A stretch of 64,000 nucleotides of DNA from Pseudomonas gessardii (GCF_001983165.1 NZ_MNPU01000004.1:1-64000), one strand, 5' to 3'. Positions 53,017 to 63,941 are shown, counted from the stretch's first letter. Numbers and translations: made by a program. The notes: generated from the letters alone by a model not told the origin.

Positions 53017-54534
53017 ATGAATATACTCCCGAGCCCATCAACACCGCCCACCCCCCCTCCAGCTGCCAACACGCCTAAAATACAAGAAGGCCTACGTTAC
53101 CTCACGCCTTTAGTCGATGATGGCAACGCCAATATCCAACATCTATCAGATTATAAAACCGACCCTCAAGGCAAGCTGGTCCCGAATGCCAGCAGAGTCC
53201 TGATTACCACTGCAGATCGGGCTGACACTATCAACATCACGATAGGGGCAGACCAACAACTCAATGCACGTATAAATGGCAAAGACTACAAACTACCACT
53301 AAATGCAAACAACGATGTGCACTCGCTGAGAATCCAGACCCAAGGAGGTAATGACCGTATTACCGTAGACAAGAACATCAACATCGAAATGCACATAGAC
53401 GGTGGCGACGGTGATGACTATATCGAGGCCAATGGACGAACCGGCAGCGTATTAGGAGGCAAAGGCAACGATTACATACGCCTGGGCACCGGCCATATGG
53501 TTGCCTTGGGCGGAGATGGCGACGACATCATGATCGCAGGCACCGGTAACTCCACGATGCTGGGTCAAAAAGGCAACGACAAGTTATACGCCGACTATCC
53601 CGCACCGAAGACCAACCTACGCCAGGTTTACCTCAATGGCGGCCAGGGTAACGACGAACTCTATGCCGGGACCGGCAAAACCATCTTGAACGGCGGCCCC
53701 GGCAACGATAAGCACGTAGGTTATCGTCAGACTACTTTCTATACCGGCGCGGGCCAGGATACAGTCCATTCCTATGATGTTCAGGATCGGATCTACGCTA
53801 AAAAAACCGACACGATCCACAAACCCGCACAGGTAAACACCACCCATGTTGAATACAACAGCAACGCGGGTAAAAAAGGCCTGAAAATAGAAGGCACTCC
53901 AGAGTTCACTGAACAAACAGAGGATTACCTTGAACAACTCAGGGGATCGCCGGTCGGGCAGAAAGTACTGCAGGAAATGGACCGCCTTGCCGAAAAAAAT
54001 GGCACCCACGTCACCATAAGTAGATCCCCGCTGTTTGAGGCGAACACTTACAGCCAATCTAATTCGGTTGGAGAGATCCCACGCGCCAGCCGGCTTCCTG
54101 AGCATGAATTTCTGCCTGAATACGGCCATATAACAAATGGCGTCGCCGGATCAAAAGCCGTAGATGGCGTAATCGGCTTTCTTCCAGAGCATTTCACGAA
54201 GGCCTTTGACACATCCCCCTTAATCGCCATGGACCATGAAACAATTCATGCCATCGTCTTTGCCGAGGGCAAAGGCATAGCCGGCGATAAGCCGATCTTT
54301 GATAAAGAAGGCAAGCCGGTCATGTTCCAGGGCGCACAGCTCAGGGTGAAGAACGCAGAGTATCAAGCTGTCGGTCTACCAACCAAAACCCGACCCTTCG
54401 ACTTCGACAACGATCCCTCGACACCGCCCACAACAACCAACACGTCGCCGTTCACGGAAAACGCCCTGCGTGAAGAAATGGGCATACCGCTACGCGATCG
54501 ATACGCGGAAGAAGAGCCCCCACTCATCGGTTAG
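53017..54534 (+). CDS. RTX-repeat protein with C-terminal M91-type (NleD/HopH1-like) metallopeptidase domain, copy A
   Basis: A 505-residue protein with an unusual layout. Proline-rich N-terminus (1-20); then about six RTX-like calcium-binding nonapeptides (about 125-235: IDGGDGDDYIE, LGGKGNDYI, LGGDGDDIMI, LNGGQGNDELY, LNGGPGNDK); a linker; and a C-terminal domain with HETIH (H407-H411, HExxH zinc motif) and the family tail EYQAVGLP...ENALREEMGIPLRDRY. The tail and HExxH resemble Peptidase_M91, the family of type III effectors NleD and HopH1 that cut host MAP kinases. No signal peptide and no secretion genes are nearby, so delivery is unknown. AT-richer than neighbours. A paralogue lies at 56152. 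Confidence 0.8.
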   Translation: MNILPSPSTPPTPPPAANTPKIQEGLRYLTPLVDDGNANIQHLSDYKTDPQGKLVPNASRVLITTADRADTINITIGADQQLNARINGKDYKLPLNANNDVHSLRIQTQGGNDRITVDKNINIEMHIDGGDGDDYIEANGRTGSVLGGKGNDYIRLGTGHMVALGGDGDDIMIAGTGNSTMLGQKGNDKLYADYPAPKTNLRQVYLNGGQGNDELYAGTGKTILNGGPGNDKHVGYRQTTFYTGAGQDTVHSYDVQDRIYAKKTDTIHKPAQVNTTHVEYNSNAGKKGLKIEGTPEFTEQTEDYLEQLRGSPVGQKVLQEMDRLAEKNGTHVTISRSPLFEANTYSQSNSVGEIPRASRLPEHEFLPEYGHITNGVAGSKAVDGVIGFLPEHFTKAFDTSPLIAMDHETIHAIVFAEGKGIAGDKPIFDKEGKPVMFQGAQLRVKNAEYQAVGLPTKTRPFDFDNDPSTPPTTTNTSPFTENALREEMGIPLRDRYAEEEPPLIG

Positions 54535-54577
54535 GGCTGGGGCACAAGCCCCCTCACAAGACTGCGCCTGGAATCAC

Positions 54578-54598
54578 GCTGGCTGTTTTTCAGCCAGC
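54578..54598 (+). terminator. Hairpin after RTX-M91 copy A
   Basis: Perfect 8-bp stem GCTGGCTG / CAGCCAGC with a TTTTT loop, 44 bases after the stop codon. No T-run follows, so it may stabilise rather than end the message. Confidence 0.45.
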
Positions 54599-54671
54599 AT
54601 AGCCAGCCCCCCTATCCAATCTGCTGTACTGCCAATGCATGGGTACAATGCTCCTCCCCCAAGGAGCCCCC

Positions 54672-56015
54672 ATGTCCACCTTACTCACCGACTGGCGCCA
54701 CCGCCCCACCCATCGCCGTGTCTGGGCCCTGGCCGCGCCGATGATTCTGTCGAATATCTCGGTGCCGCTGGTGGCCCTGGTGGACAGCATGGTCATCGGC
54801 CACCTGCCCCACGCCCACCAATTGGGCGCCGTGGCCGTGGGGGCCAGCCTGTATACCTTCCTGGCCTGGGCCATGGGGTTTCTGCGCATGGGCACCACCG
54901 GCTTTGCCGCCCAGGCCGCGGGGCGCAATGATGGCGCGGCGCTGCGGCAAATCCTGTTGCAAGGCTTGTTGCTGGCGCTGGGGTTGGCGATGGTGCTGGG
55001 CACGGTGGGCATTCCCTTGAGCCACTTGGCGCTGGAGTGGATGCAGCCCTCGGCCGAGTTGAATCAACTGACCCGCGAATTCTTCCACACCCGGCTGTTC
55101 GGCCTGCCTGCCGCCCTGGCTACCTATGCCTTGGTGGGCTGGTTCCTGGGCACGCAAAACGCCCGGGCGCCGCTGGCGATTCTGTTGACCACTAACCTGG
55201 TGAATATCGCCCTGAACCTGTGGTTTGTGCTGGGCCTGGACTGGGGCGTGGTCGGCTCGGCGCGGGCCTCGGTGATTGCCGAATGGACCGGCGCCCTGCT
55301 TGGCCTGGCCCTCACGCAAAAAGCCTTGCGCGCCTACCCCGGGCACATCGCCTGGGCGGCGCTCAAGGTCTGGCACAGCTGGCGCGCGCTGCTGGCGGTC
55401 AACCGCGACATCTTTATCCGCAGCCTGGCGCTGCAATCGGTGCTTTTCATGATCACCGTGCAGGGCGCACGGCTGGGCGATGCCACCGTCGCCGCCAATG
55501 CCCTGCTGCTCAATGGGCTATTGCTGACCGCCCATGCCCTGGATGGCCTGGCCCACGCGGTGGAAGCGTTGTGCGGCCACGCCATTGGCGCCCATGACCG
55601 CCAGGCCTTGCGTCGCTCGTTGGTGGTCGCCTGCGGCTGGTCGCTGATCGCCAGCCTCGGGTTTGTGCTGTTGTTTACCTTCGCCGGCCACTTGTTTATC
55701 GCCATGCAGACCGATATCCCCAGCGTGCGCAAAACCGCCGATATCTACCTGCCATACCTGGCGGTACTGCCGTTGATTGCGGTGTGGAGTTATCTGTTGG
55801 ACGGTTTGTTTATCGGCGCGACCCGTGCGCGGGAGATGCGCAACGGCATGTTGCTGACGGTGCTGATTATGCTGCCGCTTGCCTGGGCGTTGCAGGGGCT
55901 GGGTAACCACGGGCTGTGGATAACGTTCCTGCTGTTTATGGCAGTGCGCAGTTTGACGTTGTGGGCGATTGCCTGGCGGCTGAATCGGCAGGGGCTGTGG
56001 CTGGGCGCTAACTGA
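54672..56015 (+). CDS. MATE-family efflux transporter (DinF-like)
   Basis: A 447-residue transporter with 12 hydrophobic spans in two homologous halves (MILSNISVPLVALVDSMVIGHL in the first; LALQSVLFMITVQGARLGDATVAANALL in the second), as in the DinF branch of the MATE family. It exports organic cations or toxic compounds with Na+ or H+. AAGGAG lies 6 bases before the ATG at 54672; the longer ORF start at 54639 is less likely. GC content and codon use are those of the backbone, in contrast to the RTX-M91 genes on both sides, so it is probably the older resident. Confidence 0.88.
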   Translation: MSTLLTDWRHRPTHRRVWALAAPMILSNISVPLVALVDSMVIGHLPHAHQLGAVAVGASLYTFLAWAMGFLRMGTTGFAAQAAGRNDGAALRQILLQGLLLALGLAMVLGTVGIPLSHLALEWMQPSAELNQLTREFFHTRLFGLPAALATYALVGWFLGTQNARAPLAILLTTNLVNIALNLWFVLGLDWGVVGSARASVIAEWTGALLGLALTQKALRAYPGHIAWAALKVWHSWRALLAVNRDIFIRSLALQSVLFMITVQGARLGDATVAANALLLNGLLLTAHALDGLAHAVEALCGHAIGAHDRQALRRSLVVACGWSLIASLGFVLLFTFAGHLFIAMQTDIPSVRKTADIYLPYLAVLPLIAVWSYLLDGLFIGATRAREMRNGMLLTVLIMLPLAWALQGLGNHGLWITFLLFMAVRSLTLWAIAWRLNRQGLWLGAN

Positions 56016-56151
56016 AGGAGCACGGTCCAAAACGCTGGGCCCTGCGTGCAAAAATCAGCAACCATGGCTTACAAAGTGCCTTAGCGCTTTCCAGAGACGG
56101 GAACCACACAACCAGTGTGTTAACTCCCCACTCTCAAGTAGGCCAACAACC

Positions 56152-57660
56152 ATGTTTATTAAAACATCCGCGACTTCGACACCTACTCCTGGACACCTCA
56201 CTACGTCCCTGTCCAACACCCCCAATGCTGGAGCGCCCAGAAACCCTTATGAAAAAGTGTTGGCGGATGATGGCAATGTCAAAATACTGTTTAAACCCAT
56301 CAAAGAAAGAGACCCACTTTCCAACACCCTCAACACGCGTCACCAAGTACAACTCAGTACTACTTACCGCTCGGACAAAGTTCATATCAGCGTGGATCAA
56401 AACAACAAGCTTGTCGCCTCCGTCAACGGAAAAGACTACAAGCTTCCGCTCTCGGCAGATAATAAATCGCACTCCTTGAATATCATGACCGGAGGCGGTA
56501 ACGACCATGTTTCCATTGATAAGCGTGTCAACATAGAACTGCACATCGACGGCGGAGACGGCAATGATGTAATTCATGCAGAAGGAAACACAACCACGGT
56601 AAAGGGTGGCAAAGGCGACGATCAGATCATCCTGGGGCGTGGCAATACCGCCGCATTGGGCGGGGACGGCGATGACATCATGATTGCAGGCAGCGGCAAT
56701 GCGGTCATGTCCGGCGGCAAAGGCAACGATCGCCTGTATGTCGGTGCCGGGCCCGACAATAGAGTGCTATACCTCAATGGCGACCAGGGTAACGACCTGC
56801 TACATGCGGGCCCTGGCACTGTTGTGTTAAACGGAGGACGAGGAAATGACATACTTTCTGGTTATAACCAGACTACTTTCTATAGCGGTGACGGGAAAGA
56901 CACCATTCACTCCTATAATAAAAACGATAAAATTTATGCAAAACCCAAAGACAAAATCAACAATCCAATGGCAGCCAAAGTCACCCATTTGGAATATGCC
57001 GAGAGCGGTAAGAACGGTTTGAAAATAGAAGGCACACCCGAATTTATAGAACAGATGGAAGACATTGTAGATCGCCTAAGAGGCTCCCCCGTCGGCCAGG
57101 AAATGCTAAAAAAGATGGATCAATTCGTCGACGGCACGCGCGCGCCCATCACCGTCGCCGAGGGTGATTTTGAATACGAGCCGCATATTGACCACGTAGA
57201 AAACTTATCGGTCAAAGAGCTTCAAAACGATCCATATCCATCAGAATTTGGCTTTATAAGAAATAACCAACCGGGCTCAGTTTCGGCTCACTCCAGGATC
57301 GGCGCCAATCCCGTTTTTTTTGATAAGGATTTTGCCACGCCACCTGAGATCGCGTTCCAACATGAACTCGCTCATGCCTACGATGGCGGTACCGGAACGT
57401 TAATACCCGGCAGCGGTGATGTAATAGGTACAGATGGGATCCCCATCTTCCAGTTCGGAGAGCCGGCTCAAGTCGAAAACAGGGAATATCAAGCCGTTGG
57501 ACTTCCCACGGCAGCCACCCACTTCGATGCTGAAAACGACCCTGACAACCCGATGAACAGCAAAAACCCCGCCCCCCTCACGGAGAACGCCCTACGTGCC
57601 GAAATGGGCGTTCCGTTGCGCGACCGGTATGACGTGGATGAAGCGCCGCGCATCGGATAA
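56152..57660 (+). CDS. RTX-repeat protein with C-terminal M91-type (NleD/HopH1-like) metallopeptidase domain, copy B
   Basis: A 502-residue paralogue of the protein at 53017 with the same order: short Thr/Pro-rich N-terminus, a DGNVKILF segment, RTX-like repeats (about 125-235: IDGGDGNDVIH, KGGKGDDQII, LGGDGDDIMI, SGGKGNDRLY, LNGGRGNDILS), a linker (GKNGLKIEGTPEFIEQMED), HELAH (H404-H408, HExxH) and the tail EYQAVGLP...ENALRAEMGVPLRDRYD. The first 300 residues are highly similar between copies; the segment before the zinc motif differs much more, suggesting different targets. The ribosome site is weak. No secretion genes adjoin. It ends 9 bases from the convergent speA stop. Confidence 0.8.
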   Translation: MFIKTSATSTPTPGHLTTSLSNTPNAGAPRNPYEKVLADDGNVKILFKPIKERDPLSNTLNTRHQVQLSTTYRSDKVHISVDQNNKLVASVNGKDYKLPLSADNKSHSLNIMTGGGNDHVSIDKRVNIELHIDGGDGNDVIHAEGNTTTVKGGKGDDQIILGRGNTAALGGDGDDIMIAGSGNAVMSGGKGNDRLYVGAGPDNRVLYLNGDQGNDLLHAGPGTVVLNGGRGNDILSGYNQTTFYSGDGKDTIHSYNKNDKIYAKPKDKINNPMAAKVTHLEYAESGKNGLKIEGTPEFIEQMEDIVDRLRGSPVGQEMLKKMDQFVDGTRAPITVAEGDFEYEPHIDHVENLSVKELQNDPYPSEFGFIRNNQPGSVSAHSRIGANPVFFDKDFATPPEIAFQHELAHAYDGGTGTLIPGSGDVIGTDGIPIFQFGEPAQVENREYQAVGLPTAATHFDAENDPDNPMNSKNPAPLTENALRAEMGVPLRDRYDVDEAPRIG

Positions 57661-57669
57661 GCCCGTGGC

Positions 57670-59583
<1,914 letters not shown>

Positions 59584-59721
59584 CGAAGTCCCCTATATAA
59601 AGTCGAAGAGCGCCACCCAAGTCAGAGGCTGGCGCAGTCTAAAGAGTGAAAATGACGATTTGCCTGTGAGAGAGGTAGACCCCCCTTGCAGGACAGAGTT
59701 TAGACACCAGTCAGGAACAGG

Positions 59722-59775
59722 CTCTGTGAAACCATGGAGACGACGAGCGCGCTCGTCGGTGCGGGTTTCACAGAG
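59722..59775 (-). other. Long hairpin between sui1 and speA
   Basis: Outer 12-bp stem CTCTGTGAAACC / GGTTTCACAGAG encloses an 18-base perfect palindrome (59741-59758, CGACGAGCGCGCTCGTCG). It lies 4 bases after the sui1 stop and upstream of speA on the same strand. There is no T-run, so a plain terminator is unlikely; it might regulate speA or stabilise the sui1 message. Confidence 0.55.
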
Positions 59776-59779
59776 GCTG

Positions 59780-60151
59780 CTAGCCGCCGGACTTCTTCGC
59801 CTTGTAACCGAGCTTGATCAACTCGGCCAACAGCAACTCGACGTGGTCGCCCTGGATTTCGATGATCCCGTCTTTCAGGGCGCCACCGGTGCCACAGCGC
59901 TTTTTCAGCACGGTGGCCAACTCCTTGAGTGGCTCGGCCGCCAGGGGCACGCCGGTGATGGTGGTCACCGTCTTGCCGCCACGGCCCTTGCTCTCGCGGC
60001 GTACGCGGGCAATACCGTCACCTTCGGGAATCAGGGTCTGTTTGCAGGTACAGGCGTCCACGGGCTGGCGACAGTCCGGGCAATGCCGACCTGCGTCGGT
60101 GGAAAACACCAGGCCACCAAGGGCGGCGAAGGATGCGGCTTTTTTGGCCAC
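59780..60151 (-). CDS. SUI1/YciH-family translation initiation factor-like protein
   Basis: A 123-residue eIF1/SUI1 homologue with a start at GTG (60151), AGAGGA upstream. The N-terminal part has two CxxC-like pairs (CPDCRQPVDACTCK) and the SUI1 fold follows: VRRESKGRGGKTVTTITGVP, KKRCGTGGALKDGIIEIQGDH. It probably affects start-codon fidelity or ribosome interaction, as YciH does. The same gene precedes speA in P. aeruginosa (PA4840). Confidence 0.92.
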   Translation of the reverse strand: MAKKAASFAALGGLVFSTDAGRHCPDCRQPVDACTCKQTLIPEGDGIARVRRESKGRGGKTVTTITGVPLAAEPLKELATVLKKRCGTGGALKDGIIEIQGDHVELLLAELIKLGYKAKKSGG

Positions 60152-60334
60152 CGGCAATCCTCTTGGGAGGATGAAGACTGATCAGTGCCCGTCAACGGGA
60201 TCACCGACCGCGAAGCCCCACTCAGGCAGGGGCAGCGCTACCGAGCCGCCAAGGCGGTTCGGCTTGAAAAGTCGCGCAGTGTAACGGCAAAAAGCCTACT
60301 TGCTAAGAGCCAAATGGCGCCAATTTATGCAACT

Positions 60335-60871
60335 TTAGCGACGCGCCGCCAGATAGCGTTTTAAGGCGGCCAGGGAGTCAGGGCAATAGGACTTTTGCTC
60401 GATATCCTCCAGCACCGCCTCGATGGGCATAAAACGCGCCTCCAGCACCTCTTCGGGCTGCAGCTGCAGCGGCCCGTCCCAGACCGCCGAGAACGCCGAG
60501 CACCAGAGCCGGTTGCCCGTGTCCTCGAAAAAGAAGTGGTCGTGGGCGGTCAGTTCCACGCCGCTGACGCCCAACTCTTCTGCCAGCTCACGGGCGGCCG
60601 ACTGCTCGTAGGTCTCGCCCGCCGCCACCATGCCGCCCGCCGCCACGTCCCAGTAACCGGGATAGATGGCTTTGCTCAGGGTGCGCCGATGCACGCACAG
60701 CTCACCCTTTGAATTGAACAGCATGATGTAGGTGCCGCGCCCGATCAGCCCGCGCTCGCGCAGGTCGGCACGCACCAGGGCGCCGAGCAGGTTGTCCTGC
60801 TCGTCGACCCAGGCAATGTGCTCGGCATCCGAAGCCGCGCGGTGTGCGACCTCCTTGGCGCTATCGACCAT
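60335..60871 (-). CDS. Nudix hydrolase (YfcD-like)
   Basis: A 178-residue Nudix protein. The Nudix box reads GGMVAAGETYEQSAARELAEELGV (about 80-103), complete in all key positions (G, E, RE-EE-G). The N-terminus (WVDEQDNLLGALVRADLRERGLIGRGTYIML) and the segment HRRTLSKAIYPGYWD place it with the IPP-isomerase-like/YfcD subgroup. The substrate is unknown. It follows the DUF2333 gene by 3 bases and belongs to the same message. Confidence 0.9.
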   Translation of the reverse strand: MVDSAKEVAHRAASDAEHIAWVDEQDNLLGALVRADLRERGLIGRGTYIMLFNSKGELCVHRRTLSKAIYPGYWDVAAGGMVAAGETYEQSAARELAEELGVSGVELTAHDHFFFEDTGNRLWCSAFSAVWDGPLQLQPEEVLEARFMPIEAVLEDIEQKSYCPDSLAALKRYLAARR

Positions 60872-60874
60872 GGC

Positions 60875-61942
60875 TCAACCCTGGTTCAGCAGTTGACGCA
60901 AGTCGATCACTGCCGCGTTGGCACGGGAGATGTAGTTGGCCATTACCAGCGAGTGGTTGGCCAATACGCCGTAGCCGCTGCCATTGAGGATCATCGGGCT
61001 CCACAGGGTTTCCTGGGAGGCCTCCAGCTCACGAATGATCTGGCGCACGCTGACGGTGGCGTTTTTCTTGGCCAGCACGTCGGCAAAGTCGACTTCGATG
61101 GCGCGCAACAGGTGGGACAGGGCCCACGCCTGGCCACGGGCTTCGTAGAACACGTTATCGATCTGCATCCATGGGGTTTCCACCACTTCTTCATCGACCT
61201 GCGGCACTTCGCCCGGCGCCAGCGCTTCGGTTTTCAGCGCGGTGTTGAGCTTGACCCGGCCGACGCTGGCCGACAGGCGCTGCGACAACGAACCCAGGCG
61301 GGTGGCGACATCGCCCAGCCAATTGTTCAGGTTGTCGGCGCGGGCATAAAACAGGGCGCCCTTTTGATTGGGGTCGGACAGGCGTGCCTGATAGCGGTTC
61401 AGGGAGTTGATGCCTTCCTGGTACTCCGATTCGCTGGAAGGCAGCACCCAGCTCTTGTTATCGAAGTTGAAGCGCGGCTCGGCCTTGGCCAGGTCGGCAT
61501 CTTCGGCCGATTGCGATTGCGAGCGGGCGAAGTCCTTGCGCAGGGCGCGGGTCAGGTCACGCACCTGCACCAGCACGCCATATTCCCAGCTGGGCATGTT
61601 GTCCATCCACAACCCAGGCGGGAAGCGGTCGTTGGAAATGTAGCCCCCAGGCTTGTTGAGCAGGGTGCCCACCACGGTCTTGACGGTTTCGACGGTGGTA
61701 AAGCCGATCACCATTTGCTTGCCGTCTTTTTCGGCGGCCAGTTGTGCGTTTTGCTGGACCGGGAACAAGGCCGGCTCCTGGCTCCAATACCAACCCAGGC
61801 CACCGGTGACCAACAGGTAAATCACAACCAGGGTCAGCAGGGCCCGGCTCATCAGCAGATTACGAAAATAGCTGCGGGAGGCCGACGTGGGCGCAGGGCT
61901 TGGGCCTGGGGCGCTGCCTGCACGGTTTTTCCAGTCCAGCAT
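60875..61942 (-). CDS. DUF2333 family membrane-anchored protein
   Basis: A 355-residue protein with one N-terminal membrane span (ALLTLVVIYLLVTGGLGWYW, about 37-56) and a large periplasmic domain of the DUF2333 family (GGYISNDRFPPGLWMDNMPSWEYG). Function is unknown; the order DUF2333-nudix-sui1-speA is conserved in Pseudomonas. The ATG at 61942 with AGGA upstream is preferred to the GTG-type start at 61963. Confidence 0.88.
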   Translation of the reverse strand: MLDWKNRAGSAPGPSPAPTSASRSYFRNLLMSRALLTLVVIYLLVTGGLGWYWSQEPALFPVQQNAQLAAEKDGKQMVIGFTTVETVKTVVGTLLNKPGGYISNDRFPPGLWMDNMPSWEYGVLVQVRDLTRALRKDFARSQSQSAEDADLAKAEPRFNFDNKSWVLPSSESEYQEGINSLNRYQARLSDPNQKGALFYARADNLNNWLGDVATRLGSLSQRLSASVGRVKLNTALKTEALAPGEVPQVDEEVVETPWMQIDNVFYEARGQAWALSHLLRAIEVDFADVLAKKNATVSVRQIIRELEASQETLWSPMILNGSGYGVLANHSLVMANYISRANAAVIDLRQLLNQG

Positions 61943-62216
61943 GGCGGATATCCTTTCAGTCACTTGAGTTCAATAGCTACGACCACAACCCTACCCCATC
62001 GTGCCCGTCGGTGCGGGGCTTTTCATCAAGGTGGCGCAAAGCTGGCACTCAACTATAAAGGATGGGCGCTGATGCGCCTACGCGACCTAACGGTCAGCAA
62101 ATGAATCCTTTGGACAGTGCAGTTAATTGACGTATGACACGCGTGCGAATGAAAAGAGGTGCTAGCATAGAGCCACCAGTCGACCTCAGCATGCACCCTT
62201 ACCTAGTAGTCAGGAT

Positions 62217-63887
62217 ATGACCGAGCCAGAAGACCCAAGCCGTGAGCGTCTCAAGCAGCACTTTGCCCAGCGGGTAATTCATCAGGCGCGTCAAATTCTT
62301 GAGATCTGGCAGCGTTTGCAGCGCAGCGAATGGTCGAACGCCGAATTGAGCGAACTCAGCGAGGCCAATCTGCGCCTACTACGGTTTGCCGAGCGTTTTG
62401 AACAACCCGAGCATGGCCAGCTGGCCCGGCACATCATCGAGTCGCTTAAAGCCGTGGACGAAAACCGCGGCCGCCTGAGCAGCCACCTGATCACCGACCT
62501 CAACCGCCTGATGCAGCGTCTGTCGCGCACCGGCCTGCGCCAGGGCGACCAACTGGACCAGACGTTCCTGCCGCCGATGCGCAAGCCCATCTACGTGATG
62601 CTGGCCGATCACGACCGCGCCGAACGCCTGGCCAAGCAGTTGGAATTCTTTGGCCTGAGCGCGCAATCCCTGGACAGTGTGGCCGCCTTCCGCGACGTCA
62701 TGGCCGACCGCCTGCCGGCGGCGATTGTGATGGATGTGGACTTCTGCGGCGCCGGGCTGGGCCTGAAGCTGGCCGCCGAAGCCCAGGAAGGCCTGGAACA
62801 GAAACTGCCGCTGCTGTTCTTCAGCCTGCACGAAACCGACACCCCTACCCGCCTGGCCGCCGTGCGCGCCGGTGGCCAGGAGTTTTTGACCGGCACCCTG
62901 GAAGCCTCGAGCCTGCTGGAAAAAATCGAAGTGCTGACCTGCGTCGCCCAGTACGAGCCTTATAAAGTACTGATCATCGACGACTCCCGCGCCCAGGCCA
63001 TGCACACCGAGCGCCTGCTCAACAGCGCCGGGATCGTCACCCGCACCCTGATCGAGCCGATCCAGGCCATGGCCGAACTGGCGGACTTCCAGCCCGACCT
63101 GATCATCCTCGACATGTATATGCCGGCCTGCACCGGCACCGAGCTGGCCAAGGTGATCCGCCACAATGACCGCTATGTCAGCGTGCCGATCATCTACCTG
63201 TCGGCCGAGGACGACCTGGATAAACAACTGGACGCCATGAGCGAAGGCGGCGACGACTTCCTCACCAAGCCGATCAAGCCGCGCCACCTGATTACCACCG
63301 TACGCAACCGCGCCGCCCGCGCCCGCCATCTCAAGGCGCGGATGGTGCGCGACAGCCTGACCGGCCTGTACAACCACACCCATATCCTGCAACTGCTGGA
63401 AGACTGCAGCTTCCGCTCGCGCCGCGAGAACAAGCCGCTGAGCTTTGCCATGCTCGACATTGACCACTTCAAGCGGGTCAACGACAGCCACGGCCACCCC
63501 ATGGGCGACCGCGTGATCAAGAGCCTGGCGCTGTTTCTCAAGCAGCGCCTGCGCAAGACCGACTACATCGGCCGCTACGGCGGCGAAGAGTTCGCCATTG
63601 TCATGCCCGACACCGACCTGGACGCCGCCTGCAAAGTGCTCGACGAAATCCGTGGGCGCTTTGCCGAAATCCATTACCCGGCCCAGCCCCAGGATTTGTG
63701 GTGCACCTTCAGCGCCGGCGTGGTCGAGCTGTGCGGCGGTTCCGACAGCCTGATGATGGCGGCCCAGGCCGACGAAGCGCTGTACCGCGCCAAGGATGCC
63801 GGGCGCAATCGCGTACACGCTGCGCGTGCATCAAAGCAAAGTGCCATCTTTTCACCGGACGCCACTGACTCCGTCATAACCTTGTAA
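62217..63887 (+). CDS. gcbA: GcbA-type response regulator/diguanylate cyclase
   Basis: A 556-residue regulator: an N-terminal helical, Hpt-like region (1-120), a degenerate receiver (about 123-245), a second receiver with intact DD/D/K (VLIIDDSRA, DLIILDMYMP, LTKPIKP; about 247-370) and a GGDEF domain (about 380-540). The active site is GGEEF and the RxxD inhibition site (RKTD) lies 5 residues before it, so it should make c-di-GMP under product feedback. It matches GcbA of P. fluorescens, which promotes initial attachment, and P. aeruginosa PA4843. Its last codons overlap a Pho-box-like site for the next gene. Confidence 0.92.
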   Translation: MTEPEDPSRERLKQHFAQRVIHQARQILEIWQRLQRSEWSNAELSELSEANLRLLRFAERFEQPEHGQLARHIIESLKAVDENRGRLSSHLITDLNRLMQRLSRTGLRQGDQLDQTFLPPMRKPIYVMLADHDRAERLAKQLEFFGLSAQSLDSVAAFRDVMADRLPAAIVMDVDFCGAGLGLKLAAEAQEGLEQKLPLLFFSLHETDTPTRLAAVRAGGQEFLTGTLEASSLLEKIEVLTCVAQYEPYKVLIIDDSRAQAMHTERLLNSAGIVTRTLIEPIQAMAELADFQPDLIILDMYMPACTGTELAKVIRHNDRYVSVPIIYLSAEDDLDKQLDAMSEGGDDFLTKPIKPRHLITTVRNRAARARHLKARMVRDSLTGLYNHTHILQLLEDCSFRSRRENKPLSFAMLDIDHFKRVNDSHGHPMGDRVIKSLALFLKQRLRKTDYIGRYGGEEFAIVMPDTDLDAACKVLDEIRGRFAEIHYPAQPQDLWCTFSAGVVELCGGSDSLMMAAQADEALYRAKDAGRNRVHAARASKQSAIFSPDATDSVITL

Positions 63888-63888
63888 C
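63871..63888 (+). promoter_or_regulatory. Probable Pho box for the ctpL-like gene
   Basis: CCGTCAT-AACC-TTGTAAC matches the two 7-base half sites of PhoB operators (CTGTCAT type) spaced by 11 bases. It overlaps the stop codon of gcbA. A -10-like AATAAC follows at about 63897 and the chemoreceptor ATG is 53 bases beyond the box. This fits phosphate-starvation control of CtpL. Confidence 0.6.
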
Positions 63889-63941
63889 CAAAGCGCAATA
63901 ACTTCAGGCAACTATCCTTCCGCCGTTGGTTGAAACCACGC

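Noticed and set aside
53017..57660. RTX proteins as ordinary type I secretion substrates
   Set aside because: Repeats are in the N-terminal half, no C-terminal type I signal is recognisable and no HlyB/HlyD/TolC-like genes are present.
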